Assembly: GCA_958419945.1 (NCBI GenBank)
Contig: CATZIC010000026.1
Coordinates: 1-28,071, forward strand
Source: an uncultured Clostridia bacterium
Lineage (GTDB): Bacteria; Bacillota; Clostridia; Christensenellales; Borkfalkiaceae
Direction of reading: 5' to 3'
Length of the DNA stretch: 28,071 nt
Below are positions 1 to 10,297 of this stretch, in pieces. Below the pieces are notes generated by a model, which saw only the letters and a program-made list of their open reading frames with translations, made no database searches and was not told where the DNA came from. Position 1 is the stretch's first letter; each line of letters opens with the position of its first letter. The position numbers and the translations under genes are program-made.

Positions 1-162
1 ACCGAGAAGGTAAGGAACCAGCGGATGCATGCCCGCCGTAGTGAACAATACGGAAGGATCGTTTTCCGGAATAAGACTTGCAGAAGGTATTATTTTATGA
101 CCTTTGCTTTCAAAAAATTTCAAATACAGATTTCTTAATTCTTCAGCAGTAAATTTCTTCAT
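1..162 (-). CDS. alaS: Alanyl-tRNA synthetase, N-terminal 54 residues (runs off the window)
   Basis: Charges tRNA-Ala in the cytoplasm. Only the first 54 codons are present; the gene continues past base 1. The start reads MKKFTAEELRNLYLKFF, then a Gly-His stretch, Asn-Asp-Pro-Ser and Thr-Ala-Gly-Met-His-Pro. This is the class II aminoacylation-core opening typical of AlaRS (family knowledge). The ATG at 162 is preceded by AGAGGA at a normal distance. It lies downstream of cysS on the same strand, 97 bp away, with an R1 repeat hairpin between them, so it may have its own weak promoter or depend on read-through. Identity is confident although only a fragment is visible. Confidence 0.9.
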   Translation of the reverse strand, partial: MKKFTAEELRNLYLKFFESKGHKIIPSASLIPENDPSVLFTTAGMHPLVPYLLG

Positions 163-233
163 ATATCTATCCTCTGATAGCGTGATTATTGTTTAACTTA
201 AAAATAATTGTAGATTTTTGTTTTGTAATATTG

Positions 234-260
234 AAAAAGTGCGCCTATAAGCCAGTTATT
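234..260 (+). repeat. R1 dispersed repeat, copy 1
   Basis: AAAAAGT followed by GCGCCTATAAGCCAGTTATT. It overlaps the cysS stop codon (259-261). Read on the minus strand, as cysS is transcribed, it gives a short hairpin followed by ACTTTTTC, resembling a weak intrinsic terminator. Confidence 0.8.
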
Positions 261-1647
261 ATATCTTTTTGACGGAAACGCCCTCTTTTGAAATCATTAC
301 CTGATAACCTTCTTTAGTGATTTCGGCACGGATTTCGTCTGCCAAGGCGTAATTTTTGACAAGCCTTGCTTCCTGCATTTTGTTTGCAAGTTCAATTATC
401 CTTTCGGGCGTGGTTTCTTTTTTGCCGTAAGCTTCAAAATACTTTTCGGGACTTAATAAAAACAGTTCCAAAACGGCATAGTTTTTAATTACGTCGTTTA
501 TGATATTTACCCCTCTGCCGTCGCCGTTTTTAATAAATGCTTTGGCGTTTTTGAAGTAGCCGTAAAGGTTTGCTAAGGCAAGCGCGGTATTAAAATCGTC
601 GCTTAAAGCGTCGTCAAAGTCCTTATCTATGCCGGTATCGTAACCGTCAATCGGTTTAAGTCCGCTTTTTTTAGCTTCCTCTATTACGGAGTAAAACTCG
701 CCCACGTGCTTTTCGGCGTCCGAAAACAGGGTATCCGTAACGTTTATGTCATTGCGGTAAGAGGTTTCGAGCATGGCAAACTTGATTGCGTCGGGACTAT
801 AATTATCCAAAAGGTCTTTTAAAAGTAAGGAATTACCCAAGGACTTACTCATTTTTTGTCCGTTTACTTTTATAAGTCCGTTGTGCATCCAATATTTGAC
901 GAAGGGCTTTCCGGTCAAAGCTTCGGTCTGAGCGATTTCGTTTTCGTGATGGGGAAAGATCAAATCCCTTCCGCCGCCGTGAATATCTATCTGCTCACCG
1001 AAAGCGGCACGGTTCATAGCCGAACATTCTATATGCCAACCCGGCCTACCCTTGCCCCAAGGTGATTCCCAAAAAATTTCGCCTTCCTTTGCCGCCTTCC
1101 AAAGCGCAAAGTCAAGGGGAGCACGTTTTTGTTCGTCGTTATTTATCCTTACGCCGTCGAGCATATCTTCGGGTTTACGGTTAGAAAGTCCGCCGTAAGA
1201 AGGAAAACTTTCCACCGAAAAATAAACGCTTCCGTCGCTCGTAGGGTATGCGTGTCCGCTGCCAATCAGCGCGGAAATGAAATTTATAATGTTATCGATA
1301 TTTTCGGTGGCTTTCATCCACATATCGGGGTCGCCAACGCCGAAACGCTTCATCTCATTATCGATATTTTCAATCATTTTTTGTGCGTATTCGAGGGCGG
1401 GAATACCCGTTTCATTGGATTTTGCGATAATTTTATCGTCTACGTCGGTGTAGTTTCTCGCATAAGTAACGTCGTAGCCCTTTTTTACGAGAAAATTCCT
1501 TACGACGTCGTAAATAAGCGCCTGATAGGCGTGCCCGATATGCGCTTTCCCTGAGACGGTAATTCCGCAGGCGTACATATTGACTTTGTTGCCATAAAGC
1601 GGAATGAATTCTTCCTTTTTCCTTGTTAAAGTATTATATATCTTCAT
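259..1647 (-). CDS. cysS: Cysteinyl-tRNA synthetase
   Basis: Attaches cysteine to tRNA-Cys in the cytoplasm. At 462 residues it is full length for bacterial CysRS. The class I HIGH signature is seen as AHIGH near residue 37, inside YACGITVSGKAHIGH. The catalytic KMSKS loop is seen in GQKMSKSLGN. Zinc-binding residues of the family are present: Cys in YACG, Cys in WHIECS, and His/Glu in PHHENE. The ATG at 1647 has AAAGG a few bases upstream and a strong promoter at 1672-1701. It is divergent from serS and has alaS downstream, so three tRNA synthetase genes are clustered. No T-box leader was seen. Confidence 0.97.
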   Translation of the reverse strand: MKIYNTLTRKKEEFIPLYGNKVNMYACGITVSGKAHIGHAYQALIYDVVRNFLVKKGYDVTYARNYTDVDDKIIAKSNETGIPALEYAQKMIENIDNEMKRFGVGDPDMWMKATENIDNIINFISALIGSGHAYPTSDGSVYFSVESFPSYGGLSNRKPEDMLDGVRINNDEQKRAPLDFALWKAAKEGEIFWESPWGKGRPGWHIECSAMNRAAFGEQIDIHGGGRDLIFPHHENEIAQTEALTGKPFVKYWMHNGLIKVNGQKMSKSLGNSLLLKDLLDNYSPDAIKFAMLETSYRNDINVTDTLFSDAEKHVGEFYSVIEEAKKSGLKPIDGYDTGIDKDFDDALSDDFNTALALANLYGYFKNAKAFIKNGDGRGVNIINDVIKNYAVLELFLLSPEKYFEAYGKKETTPERIIELANKMQEARLVKNYALADEIRAEITKEGYQVMISKEGVSVKKI

Positions 1648-1671
1648 AGTATTACCTTTTTAACAAGGGTC

Positions 1672-1701
1672 ATTATAGCACACCACGCCTAATCTTGGCA
1701 A
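1672..1701 (-). promoter_or_regulatory. cysS promoter
   Basis: On the minus strand TTGCCA, 18 bp, TATAAT, with TGC just before the -10 box (extended -10). It lies about 25 bp upstream of the cysS start. Confidence 0.75.
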
Positions 1702-1826
1702 ACGAATATGCTTGTTTTTAAAAAAGCACGGAAAATTTATTGCCGAAAAAAGCGGTAAATTATTGGTATTTAATGCCTAAATGTTTGGATTTAAGGCTAA
1801 ATAATTGCAATTAAATGAAAAAACGA

Positions 1827-1855
1827 TTGCAAACGGCGGATAAATGTTTTATAAT
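1827..1855 (+). promoter_or_regulatory. serS promoter
   Basis: TTGCAA, 17 bp, TATAAT on the plus strand, ending 35 bp upstream of the serS ATG. The short leader leaves no room for a T-box. Confidence 0.8.
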
Positions 1856-1889
1856 AGATTAAAAATACGATTTTGGTTTGAGGTATAGT

Positions 1890-3173
1890 ATGCTCGATAT
1901 TAAAATGATTTGCGATAACCCCGAAAAGGTACAAAATTCCCTTGCCAAAAAGGGTTGCATGGTTGATTTTACCGAACTTTTACAGTGGGTAAAAGATCGC
2001 AAAAACCTTTTACAAAAGGTGGAATCCGATAAAGCGGAAAGAAATAAAGTTTCCGCCGAGATACCTGCGCTCAAAAAGGCGGGCAAACCTGTTGACGAGA
2101 TTTTTGCAAGAATGCGTAAACTCGGCGAAGACATTGCCGAACAGGATAAAAAGGTAAACGAACTTTCCGACAAAATTTTCGATTTTGTGGCTAAACTTCC
2201 GAACCTTCCCGACGACGATCTTTTGCCCGGCGAAAAGGAAAACAATCAGGTTGTTAAAGTTTTCGGCAAAAAGCCGGAATTTAATTATGAATTTAAAAAC
2301 CACGTCGACCTTTGCACAACGCTAAATCTTATAGATTACGAGCGTGGCGTTAAGCTATCGGGCGGCGGTTATTGGCTGTATAGAGGGGACGGCGCAAGGC
2401 TTGAATGGGCGCTTCTTAATTTCTTTATTTCCGAACACTTAAAGGACGGTTACACCTTTATTCTTCCCCCGCATATGTTAGGTTATAACTGCGGTTTCGG
2501 CGCTGGTCAGTTCCCGAAGTTCTCCGACGAGGTTTATTGGGTGGAAGATAAGGAATGTGAAGGCAAGAAACAGCAGCGCTTTATGCTTCCTACTGCTGAA
2601 ACGGCGCTTGTCAATATGCACGCAGGCGAAATTATCGACGCAAAGAATCTTCCTATGAAATATTTTGCTTACACCCCTTGCTACCGTAAAGAGGCAGGTT
2701 CCTACCGTGCGGAAGAAAGAGGCATGATTCGCGGACATCAATTCAACAAAGTTGAAATGGTTCAGTACACTATGCCGGAAGATTCCCCTAAAGCCTTTGA
2801 AGAACTTGTTAATAAAGCATGCTCGCTTATGGAAAAATTGGGACTTCACTTCAGGCTTTCCAAACTTGCCGCCGGCGACTGCTCCGCTTCTATGGCAAGG
2901 ACTTACGATATCGAAGTATGGATCCCCAGCATGGGCATTTACAAGGAAGTAAGTTCTGTTTCCAATGCCAACGACTACCAGGCAAGAAGAAACAACACAA
3001 GATATAAAGGCGAGGACAAAAAACTCGGTTACGTTCACACCCTTAACGGAAGCGGACTTGCTACAAGCCGTGTATTCCCCGCACTTATCGAACAGTACCA
3101 AAACCCAGACGGAACGGTTACCATTCCCGAAGTTTTAAGACCTTTTATGGGCGGACAGACTTTGTTAAAATAA
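1890..3173 (+). CDS. serS: Seryl-tRNA synthetase
   Basis: Charges tRNA-Ser (and tRNA-Sec where present) in the cytoplasm. At 427 residues it is the usual length. The N-terminus, MLDIKMICDNPEKVQ, leads a long charged coiled-coil arm (about residues 30-105). The class II core follows, with motif 2 around YRKEAGSYRAEERGMIRGHQ and motif 3 around GSGLATSRVFPALIEQYQ. The frame can be extended 12 bases upstream to a TTG, but the ATG at 1890 has GAGG six bases before it and matches the usual SerRS start. It is divergent from cysS and convergent with the BspA-like gene. Confidence 0.96.
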   Translation: MLDIKMICDNPEKVQNSLAKKGCMVDFTELLQWVKDRKNLLQKVESDKAERNKVSAEIPALKKAGKPVDEIFARMRKLGEDIAEQDKKVNELSDKIFDFVAKLPNLPDDDLLPGEKENNQVVKVFGKKPEFNYEFKNHVDLCTTLNLIDYERGVKLSGGGYWLYRGDGARLEWALLNFFISEHLKDGYTFILPPHMLGYNCGFGAGQFPKFSDEVYWVEDKECEGKKQQRFMLPTAETALVNMHAGEIIDAKNLPMKYFAYTPCYRKEAGSYRAEERGMIRGHQFNKVEMVQYTMPEDSPKAFEELVNKACSLMEKLGLHFRLSKLAAGDCSASMARTYDIEVWIPSMGIYKEVSSVSNANDYQARRNNTRYKGEDKKLGYVHTLNGSGLATSRVFPALIEQYQNPDGTVTIPEVLRPFMGGQTLLK

Positions 3174-3198
3174 GCGCAATTTAACCTTATTTATACTA

Positions 3199-3236
3199 CA
3201 AAAGTCGGCCTATAGGCCCGTTATCAACATATTTTT
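3199..3236 (+). repeat. R1 dispersed repeat, copy 2
   Basis: AAAAGT, then CGGCCTATAGGCCCGTTATC, then AACATATTTTT. This copy has a perfect 12-base palindrome (GGCCTATAGGCC). It lies 25 bases after the serS stop, in plus orientation. Confidence 0.8.
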
Positions 3237-3246
3237 AAAAAATTAT

Positions 3247-3284
3247 AGGGCTTGAGCAAGTTTTCACAAACTTACCCCAGCCCT
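3247..3284 (+). terminator. Likely serS terminator hairpin
   Basis: AGGGCT (3247-3252) pairs with AGCCCT (3279-3284), with AAGTTT/AAACTT nested inside. TTATATT follows. It is the first of three consecutive hairpins between the convergent serS and BspA-like genes; the second is CCCC/GGGG with CGCT/AGCG inside, at 3296-3322. Confidence 0.5.
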
Positions 3285-3321
3285 TTATATTACTACCCCA
3301 TCGCTATTAGCGAGGAGCGGG

Positions 3322-3364
3322 GCAAAAAAAGGGAGTGCAACTTTCGTTGCACTCCCTTTTTTGC
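3322..3364. terminator. Long bidirectional terminator palindrome
   Basis: GCAAAAAAAGGGAGTGCAAC and its inverse flank a three-base loop, giving a near-perfect 43-base palindrome with A and T tracts on both sides. It ends five bases before the stop codon of the BspA-like gene on the minus strand and should stop transcription from either side. Confidence 0.9.
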
Positions 3365-3368
3365 AAAG

Positions 3369-4835
3369 CTACTGTTTTTTCCAAACAACAACGTTTCCAT
3401 CAACATCATAATGCCAATAGTTTCCGTCATAAGCGGTTCCGTCGCTATTTACCGCCGGCTCCGTTTCGGAATAGTAATACCGTGTAGCATTTATTAACTT
3501 ATCGTTGTACCAGGAATTATTATTGATACTTATATCGTTCCATTCCGCCTCCGTACCTTTGTAATAAACAATTTTAAGTCCGCTGCAATTCAGAAAAGCA
3601 CTGTTGGCGATACTTTTTACACCGTTACCGATTGTTATGCCATCAAGTTCTACGCAATCATAGAACGCTTCAAACCCGATACTCGTTACGCTGTCTCCGA
3701 TTGTTACGTTCTTAAGTTTTGTGCAACCATGGAATGCGAACTTCTTGATTTCGGTAGCTGTGGTAATATTTGCTTCGGTCACAAGCTCATTATTTATGTA
3801 CAAATCATGAGCGAGATGTAAGGGGTTGCTATCAAATTGGACAAAATCTATTTGAACCCACTCGTCAATAGTTCCTTCGTAGTAAACGCTGTTAAGCCCA
3901 ATGCAACTTCCAAATGCAAATTCACCGATACTCTTTACACCGTTACCCATTGTTAGACTTGTAAGTTTATAACAATCAAAGAAGGCGTGGTCGGCAATGC
4001 TTATAACACTGCTACCGATTGTTACGCTTGCGAGCGGTGTATAAGTATAGAAAGCATTCTTATTGATTTCAGTAGCCGTGGTGAAAATTGCCTCGGTCAA
4101 AAGCTCATTGTTTATGTATAAATTTTTAGCGTAATATAAAGGATTGCTATATCGATCGCCGAAATCAATTTGTGCCCAACTATCAACGGTTCCTTCGTAG
4201 TAAACGCTCGCAAGTCCTTTGCAGTCATAGAACGCATTTTCACTGATACTCGTTACTGTCTCCGGAATTGTTATGCTTGTAAAACCACTGCAACCACTAA
4301 ACGCGCTATCGCCGATACTCGTTACCGGTAAACCTTCGTATTCTCTATCAATAACTATATCAACGTCGGTTGCCGTACCTATGCCTGAAACTTCGGCATA
4401 TTCATTGTTACTTGTAATGTATTTCAGTCCTTCGGTAGGTTTCTTTACTCCGCAGAGTGTACACATGCCGTTTACGTAATTATGCGTTTTAGTTGTTACA
4501 ACGCTATTCTTATCCGTGATTTTGATTTCGCCGTTTTCGTCGCTAAAATACCTATGACAGACAGAACATTCATAGTAAGCCGTATTACCGGCTTCCGTAC
4601 AAGTCGCCGCTTTTTCTGCTACAAAACTAAGCGTATGTGTAGCTACGACCTCGTTATCACGATAACTATCCCCGCAAGAGCATACGTGTTTTGTGTACCC
4701 CGCTTCTGTACAAGTAGGTGCAACTTTTGTTTCGGTATAATCATGGGTGTGCTTATCCCCGCACGCAGCCAAGCCAAAAAGTGTGCACGCAAGCGCCAAT
4801 ACTACTAAAAGTGTTGGAAAAACTTTCTTTTTCAT
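3369..4835 (-). CDS. BspA-like leucine-rich-repeat lipoprotein
   Basis: A 488-residue predicted surface lipoprotein of unknown ligand. The signal peptide has a lipobox (FGLAAC, Cys25), so the mature protein should be lipid-anchored; lspA lies in this window. Residues about 30-140 hold three Cys-pair modules (TCTEAGYTKHVCSCG, TCTEAGN...CSVCH, MCTLCG), common in gut Firmicute surface proteins. From about 160 on come BspA/TpLRR-type repeats such as VTSIGDSAFSGCSGFTSITI. A unit of roughly 110 residues containing VYYEGTVDSWAQIDF and LYINNELLTEA occurs twice, with a partial third. An upstream in-frame extension is not the start: the ATG at 4835 has AAGGAGG. Adhesion is the usual inference for this family, not shown here. 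Confidence 0.88.
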   Translation of the reverse strand: MKKKVFPTLLVVLALACTLFGLAACGDKHTHDYTETKVAPTCTEAGYTKHVCSCGDSYRDNEVVATHTLSFVAEKAATCTEAGNTAYYECSVCHRYFSDENGEIKITDKNSVVTTKTHNYVNGMCTLCGVKKPTEGLKYITSNNEYAEVSGIGTATDVDIVIDREYEGLPVTSIGDSAFSGCSGFTSITIPETVTSISENAFYDCKGLASVYYEGTVDSWAQIDFGDRYSNPLYYAKNLYINNELLTEAIFTTATEINKNAFYTYTPLASVTIGSSVISIADHAFFDCYKLTSLTMGNGVKSIGEFAFGSCIGLNSVYYEGTIDEWVQIDFVQFDSNPLHLAHDLYINNELVTEANITTATEIKKFAFHGCTKLKNVTIGDSVTSIGFEAFYDCVELDGITIGNGVKSIANSAFLNCSGLKIVYYKGTEAEWNDISINNNSWYNDKLINATRYYYSETEPAVNSDGTAYDGNYWHYDVDGNVVVWKKQ

Positions 4836-4852
4836 ATTACCTCCTTTTCTGC

Positions 4853-5036
4853 GGGCAAAAAAATAAGGACGACCGTTAAGGTCGCCCGCATAAAGTACCC
4901 TAACGTCGCCAAACAACTCTCGAACGCACCAAAAAATGCTTTTAGGTCAAGAGAAAAGGATACAGTACGCCCTATTAGTGTGACCTAAAAATTTAGCACG
5001 AATTCAAAATTTAATGCGTTAAGTTGTTTGGCAACT
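4853..5036 (-). ncRNA. Structured RNA or attenuator leader before the BspA-like gene; rod-like, family unknown
   Basis: A strong promoter at 5040-5068 puts the RNA start near 5035, exactly where a 14-bp helix begins (5022-5035 with 4905-4918, one G-U pair). Nested inside are a 6-bp helix (5015-5020 with 4923-4928) and a 10-bp perfect helix (4981-4990 with 4940-4949). An asymmetric bubble separates the last two. The whole forms one long rod. An intrinsic terminator follows (GGGCGACC/GGTCGTCC at 4867-4887, then a U tract), and about 10 bases later the ribosome binding site of the BspA-like gene. GCGGGC (4851-4856) could also pair with GCCCGC (4884-4889). A rod with a central bubble and terminator recalls 6S RNA, but a cis-acting attenuator fits equally. 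I do not recognise a known riboswitch. Confidence 0.6.
4857..4889 (-). terminator. Intrinsic terminator between the leader RNA and the BspA-like gene
   Basis: An 8-bp stem (4867-4887) with loop TTAAC on the minus strand is followed by TTATTTTTTT. Its position directly before the Shine-Dalgarno means transcription must read through it to express the lipoprotein. Confidence 0.75.
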
Positions 5037-5039
5037 GTT

Positions 5040-5068
5040 ATTCTACCATAAATTTACTTTCTTTGCAA
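5040..5068 (-). promoter_or_regulatory. Promoter of the BspA leader RNA
   Basis: On the minus strand TTGCAA, 17 bp, TAGAAT. The expected start falls at the 5' end of the 14-bp closing helix. Confidence 0.75.
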
Positions 5069-5214
5069 CAATTTTAATAAAAAATCCCTCGCCGACTTTT
5101 TAGAGGTTAACGTGCCGCCATTTTAACAATATAATTTACAGTCGGGAATTATTGCATTGTCCAAAATGAACTTCAATAATAACTATAAATTTGCAATTCC
5201 GCTCTCCAAACTGA
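5069..5214. other. Spacer without recognised features
   Basis: AT-rich stretch between the BspA leader promoter and R1 copy 3. No open frame with a ribosome binding site and no strong inverted repeat was seen. Confidence 0.5.
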
Positions 5215-5250
5215 AATAAGTCCCCCTATAAGCCCGTTATCGATAAATTT
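5215..5250 (+). repeat. R1 dispersed repeat, copy 3
   Basis: AATAAGT, then CCCCCTATAAGCCCGTTATC, then GATAAATTT. It lies downstream of the esterase gene (minus strand), beyond that gene's terminator hairpin. Confidence 0.8.
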
Positions 5251-5260
5251 CAAAAAATTA

Positions 5261-5289
5261 CGTGCCTTTCGAAAAATCCGAAAAGCACG
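5261..5289 (-). terminator. Esterase gene terminator
   Basis: CGTGC/GCACG arms with an inner TTTCG/CGAAA pair; on the minus strand TAATTTTTTG follows. T tracts lie on both sides, so it may be bidirectional. It sits 22 bases after the esterase stop. Confidence 0.7.
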
Positions 5290-5311
5290 ATTTTTTGTTG
5301 ATATTATTAAG

Positions 5312-6154
5312 TTAGTCAAGTAAAAAATCAAGGTTGTTTTCAAGGGCGGTTTTCCAAGCGGCTTCGTTATGAAAGGCGCCTTCGGTAAACACCTCTTTCA
5401 GGTTGTTTTTGTCAAAAGAAAAACTTTCAAGTATGCCTTTTATATCCTTTGCGGATAAAATTGTGCTATCTCCTCCGCCGTTATAAAGAAAGTTTTCAAG
5501 TTCGTCCTCTGTATCACAGCCACAATAGATAAATATCTTTTGCTCGTTTTTTGAAAGGTTTCGGGAACTTAAAAATCTTTCCCAATCTTTTTTGTAAAAT
5601 AGCGCGGTTGCGGGAGATAATACGCTTAATCTTCCGAACCTTTCGGGATAGCAAAGCCCCAAGTAAAGCGAAGCAAGCCCGCCCGAACTTGCGCCGGAAA
5701 GAATTGTCTTTTCAGGTCGGTCGGTTACGTTAAATCTTTCAGCCATAAAGGGCATCAAAGTTTGGGTCAAAAACTTACCCGTCCTTTCCAAAGTTCCCTC
5801 TCTGTAACTATCCTCTGCCACCTCGTCTGCTATTTGGCCAAAATCTTTACTCATAGTAAGCTCTCGGTTGCGGGTATCCTCGCCTTCGCCGTTATAAATG
5901 CCTACTATGATTGCATTTACTTTTTCCCTTTCACAGATTTTTTCAAGGGAAATGGAAACAGCCGCTTCGCACGTAAAATCTTCGCGAGACTCAAAAATGT
6001 TCTGCCCGTCGAAGCAATATATCACGGGATAATCCTTTGCATTTTCAAAGCTATAACAGGGCGGCGTGTACACGAAAATTTTCTTTTCACCGCCCAGGTT
6101 TTTATAAACAAGATTTTCGTCCTTTAAAATAAAAGTCTGGATTTTTCCTTTCAT
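5312..6154 (-). CDS. Putative esterase, alpha/beta hydrolase (Fes/esterase D type)
   Basis: A 280-residue cytoplasmic protein without a signal peptide. It resembles the PF00756-type esterases, which hydrolyse acyl esters, including siderophore esters and S-formylglutathione. The nucleophile elbow is GASSGG, in LSGASSGGLASLYLGL (Ser near residue 156). The oxyanion-side VIYCFDGQNIF near 44-54 and a late His in GAFHNEAAW complete the expected architecture, with the acid possibly in YCGCDTEDE. The ATG at 6154 has AAGAGGAG before it. It is flanked by R1 copies 3 and 4 and appears monocistronic. The substrate cannot be told from sequence. Confidence 0.82.
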   Translation of the reverse strand: MKGKIQTFILKDENLVYKNLGGEKKIFVYTPPCYSFENAKDYPVIYCFDGQNIFESREDFTCEAAVSISLEKICEREKVNAIIVGIYNGEGEDTRNRELTMSKDFGQIADEVAEDSYREGTLERTGKFLTQTLMPFMAERFNVTDRPEKTILSGASSGGLASLYLGLCYPERFGRLSVLSPATALFYKKDWERFLSSRNLSKNEQKIFIYCGCDTEDELENFLYNGGGDSTILSAKDIKGILESFSFDKNNLKEVFTEGAFHNEAAWKTALENNLDFLLD

Positions 6155-6204
6155 AGACTCCTCTTTTTTGTAATTAAAATGATATAAGCAATCGGAATTT
6201 AGAT

Positions 6205-6240
6205 CAAAAAGTCCGCCTATAAGCCTGTTATCGCCATATT
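6205..6240 (+). repeat. R1 dispersed repeat, copy 4
   Basis: CAAAAAGT, then CCGCCTATAAGCCTGTTATC, then GCCATATT. It lies 40 bases after the clpB stop; on the clpB strand it reads hairpin then ACTTTTTG. Its sequence is the closest to the copy inside clpB at 8635. Confidence 0.85.
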
Positions 6241-6280
6241 TAGGCTGTTTTGATAAGCTTTGAACGCTCTTTAAACAAGG

Positions 6281-8851
<2,571 letters not shown>

Positions 8852-8874
8852 AAATTTACCTCCTTACGGTAAAA

Positions 8875-9501
8875 TTAAAAGTCTATACCGTCCTTTATTT
8901 TGACGTAACTCTTTTCAAGGTTTTCTTCGGCGTTACCGTCAAAATAGTCGGCCGTGTATGCGTTTATCAATTTATCTATATTATTGACGTAATCGGTTAA
9001 TTTCAAAGCAATTTCGGAAGTGGTATTTCTTTCTTTGAAATTTAATTTTCGAACGAGTTTTCCGTCCACGACTGCGTATTCCACGTCCCCTAAATACTTT
9101 CTTTCCAAACGAATAAATGAGTTGAAAAAGTCGTTTATGACGGTAAGAAGTGCTTGGCTTGTGGTGCGCAGTGCAATTTTTAAGTACCCACTGTATTCGT
9201 CTTCGGTAAAAAGTTCCACCGAATAGGTTACACGCGGGTTATATTTATAGTTTATCGCACTCAAAAAATCGATGGTTGATTGCTGCCTTCTTTCCACCCG
9301 CATGCGCCTGTGCGGCTCGAAAGCCTCGGTTACAAAATTCAAAATCTCTTCGATTCTCTGCTTGCTCGTGCTATATCCCACGTAACTTGCCAAAATTTCG
9401 TTTACCAAAGTGGAACGGGACTTGCCGCTTTTTAACGCTAAATTGTCGATTAATCCTATTACTTCGTCCGATAATACCATGCTGTATACGCTTTTACTCA
9501 T
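8875..9501 (-). CDS. Ribbon-helix-helix domain protein, operon partner of clpB
   Basis: A 208-residue protein. The first 45 residues look like a CopG/Arc-type DNA-binding fold: a strand (KSVYSMVLSDEV), a helix (IGLIDNLALKSG) and a second helix beginning SRSTLVNEILASYVG. The remaining 160 residues are mixed alpha/beta and match nothing I recognise. A TTG codon upstream at 9519 is in frame, but the ATG at 9501 has AAGAGG six bases before it and is the better start. A strong promoter lies at 9565-9592. clpB starts 23 bases after its stop. Autoregulation and control of clpB are inferences from the operon. Confidence 0.75.
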   Translation of the reverse strand: MSKSVYSMVLSDEVIGLIDNLALKSGKSRSTLVNEILASYVGYSTSKQRIEEILNFVTEAFEPHRRMRVERRQQSTIDFLSAINYKYNPRVTYSVELFTEDEYSGYLKIALRTTSQALLTVINDFFNSFIRLERKYLGDVEYAVVDGKLVRKLNFKERNTTSEIALKLTDYVNNIDKLINAYTADYFDGNAEENLEKSYVKIKDGIDF

Positions 9502-9564
9502 TTTTAACCTCTTACGCAATTTTTAGTTACGCCTATGCGTACCATACCTACGATTTCTGATTTT

Positions 9565-9592
9565 ATTATATTCCATTCTAATAATTTGTCAA
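9565..9592 (-). promoter_or_regulatory. Promoter of the RHH-clpB operon
   Basis: On the minus strand TTGACA, 16 bp, TATAAT: both consensus hexamers are perfect. This suggests high basal expression unless repressed. Confidence 0.85.
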
Positions 9593-9664
9593 TTATTTTA
9601 TATAACTTTTTTAACAAATTTTTTAAATGATAGGATTTTTGCCGACGATAACCTGAAAAAAGAC

Positions 9665-9693
9665 AAAAAAAAGACCGCACTAAAATAGTGCGG
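9665..9693 (-). terminator. Terminator downstream of the DUF4177-like gene
   Basis: CCGCAC/GTGCGG stem with a 7-base loop; on the minus strand CTTTTTTTTG follows. It stops transcripts from the 9825-10058 gene before the RHH-clpB promoter. Confidence 0.85.
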
Positions 9694-9824
9694 CGTGTTG
9701 CCGTATCGATAATAAAACCTTTAAGATAGGTAGTTGCACGCAAATGGTTTTACACCAAATGCATTTAAAGAAAAGTGCAACCGATTTGCTTTATTAAGCG
9801 AAAAACCTACTAATGAAAACGGAA

Positions 9825-10058
9825 TTATTCCCCGTCGGGAACGTCTTTTACGAAAATGAAAGCGTTGTAAGCTTCGTTTTTGGTTTTAAGTCCGCCTTCT
9901 TTTACCGTTACGTTAACGGGAGCGAGAGTTAAAAATTCCCATCCGTCAACACATTCCTGATTGATAACGTCAAAATAAGCGACGATTTTTTCCTGAACGA
10001 CGTCCTTTTTGTTGATAACCAAAGTTCCGGCAAAGGGAACAACTTTATAAGTTTTCAT
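9825..10058 (-). CDS. DUF4177-like small protein
   Basis: A 77-residue protein that starts MKTYKVVPFAG and contains DGWEFLTLAPV and, near the end, AFIFVKD. This is the pattern of DUF4177 proteins (Tyr-Lys-Val-Val start, Gly-Trp-Glu centre, terminal Phe-Val strand), whose role is unknown. It has no signal peptide or membrane segment. The start has GGGAGG seven bases upstream. A weak promoter with TACAAT near 10114-10119 is possible. It ends at the terminator near 9680, so it appears monocistronic. Confidence 0.75.
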   Translation of the reverse strand: MKTYKVVPFAGTLVINKKDVVQEKIVAYFDVINQECVDGWEFLTLAPVNVTVKEGGLKTKNEAYNAFIFVKDVPDGE

Positions 10059-10202
10059 AATTATCCTCCCGATAACTTACAAGCGAAATAACGCTCGATT
10101 AATTTCCTTAGATATTGTAACATATTATTTTCATTTTGAAAAGCACTATTTAATATTTTTTTGACTTTTTTTGCTTTTTGTGCTTCAAATATTTACTTTC
10201 GA

Positions 10203-10231
10203 TTGACAAATATTTTTAAATATTGTAAAAT
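10203..10231 (+). promoter_or_regulatory. tRNA-Arg promoter
   Basis: TTGACA, 17 bp, TAAAAT, 66 bases before the tRNA. The stretch between them contains an R1-like fragment (AGGCCCGTTA at 10273-10282). Confidence 0.75.
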
Positions 10232-10297
10232 CTATTAGCAATTTGGGATATGGATAGCGCTTGTCGCTATTTAGGCCCGTTAAATCTTAATAATTTT

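Noticed and set aside
1648..1889. T-box leader for serS or cysS
   Set aside because: No T-box sequence or specifier stem, and both leaders are too short.
9504..9743. 79-residue minus-strand frame overlapping the RHH promoter and a terminator
   Set aside because: It contains the -35/-10 boxes and a terminator hairpin; it is noncoding.
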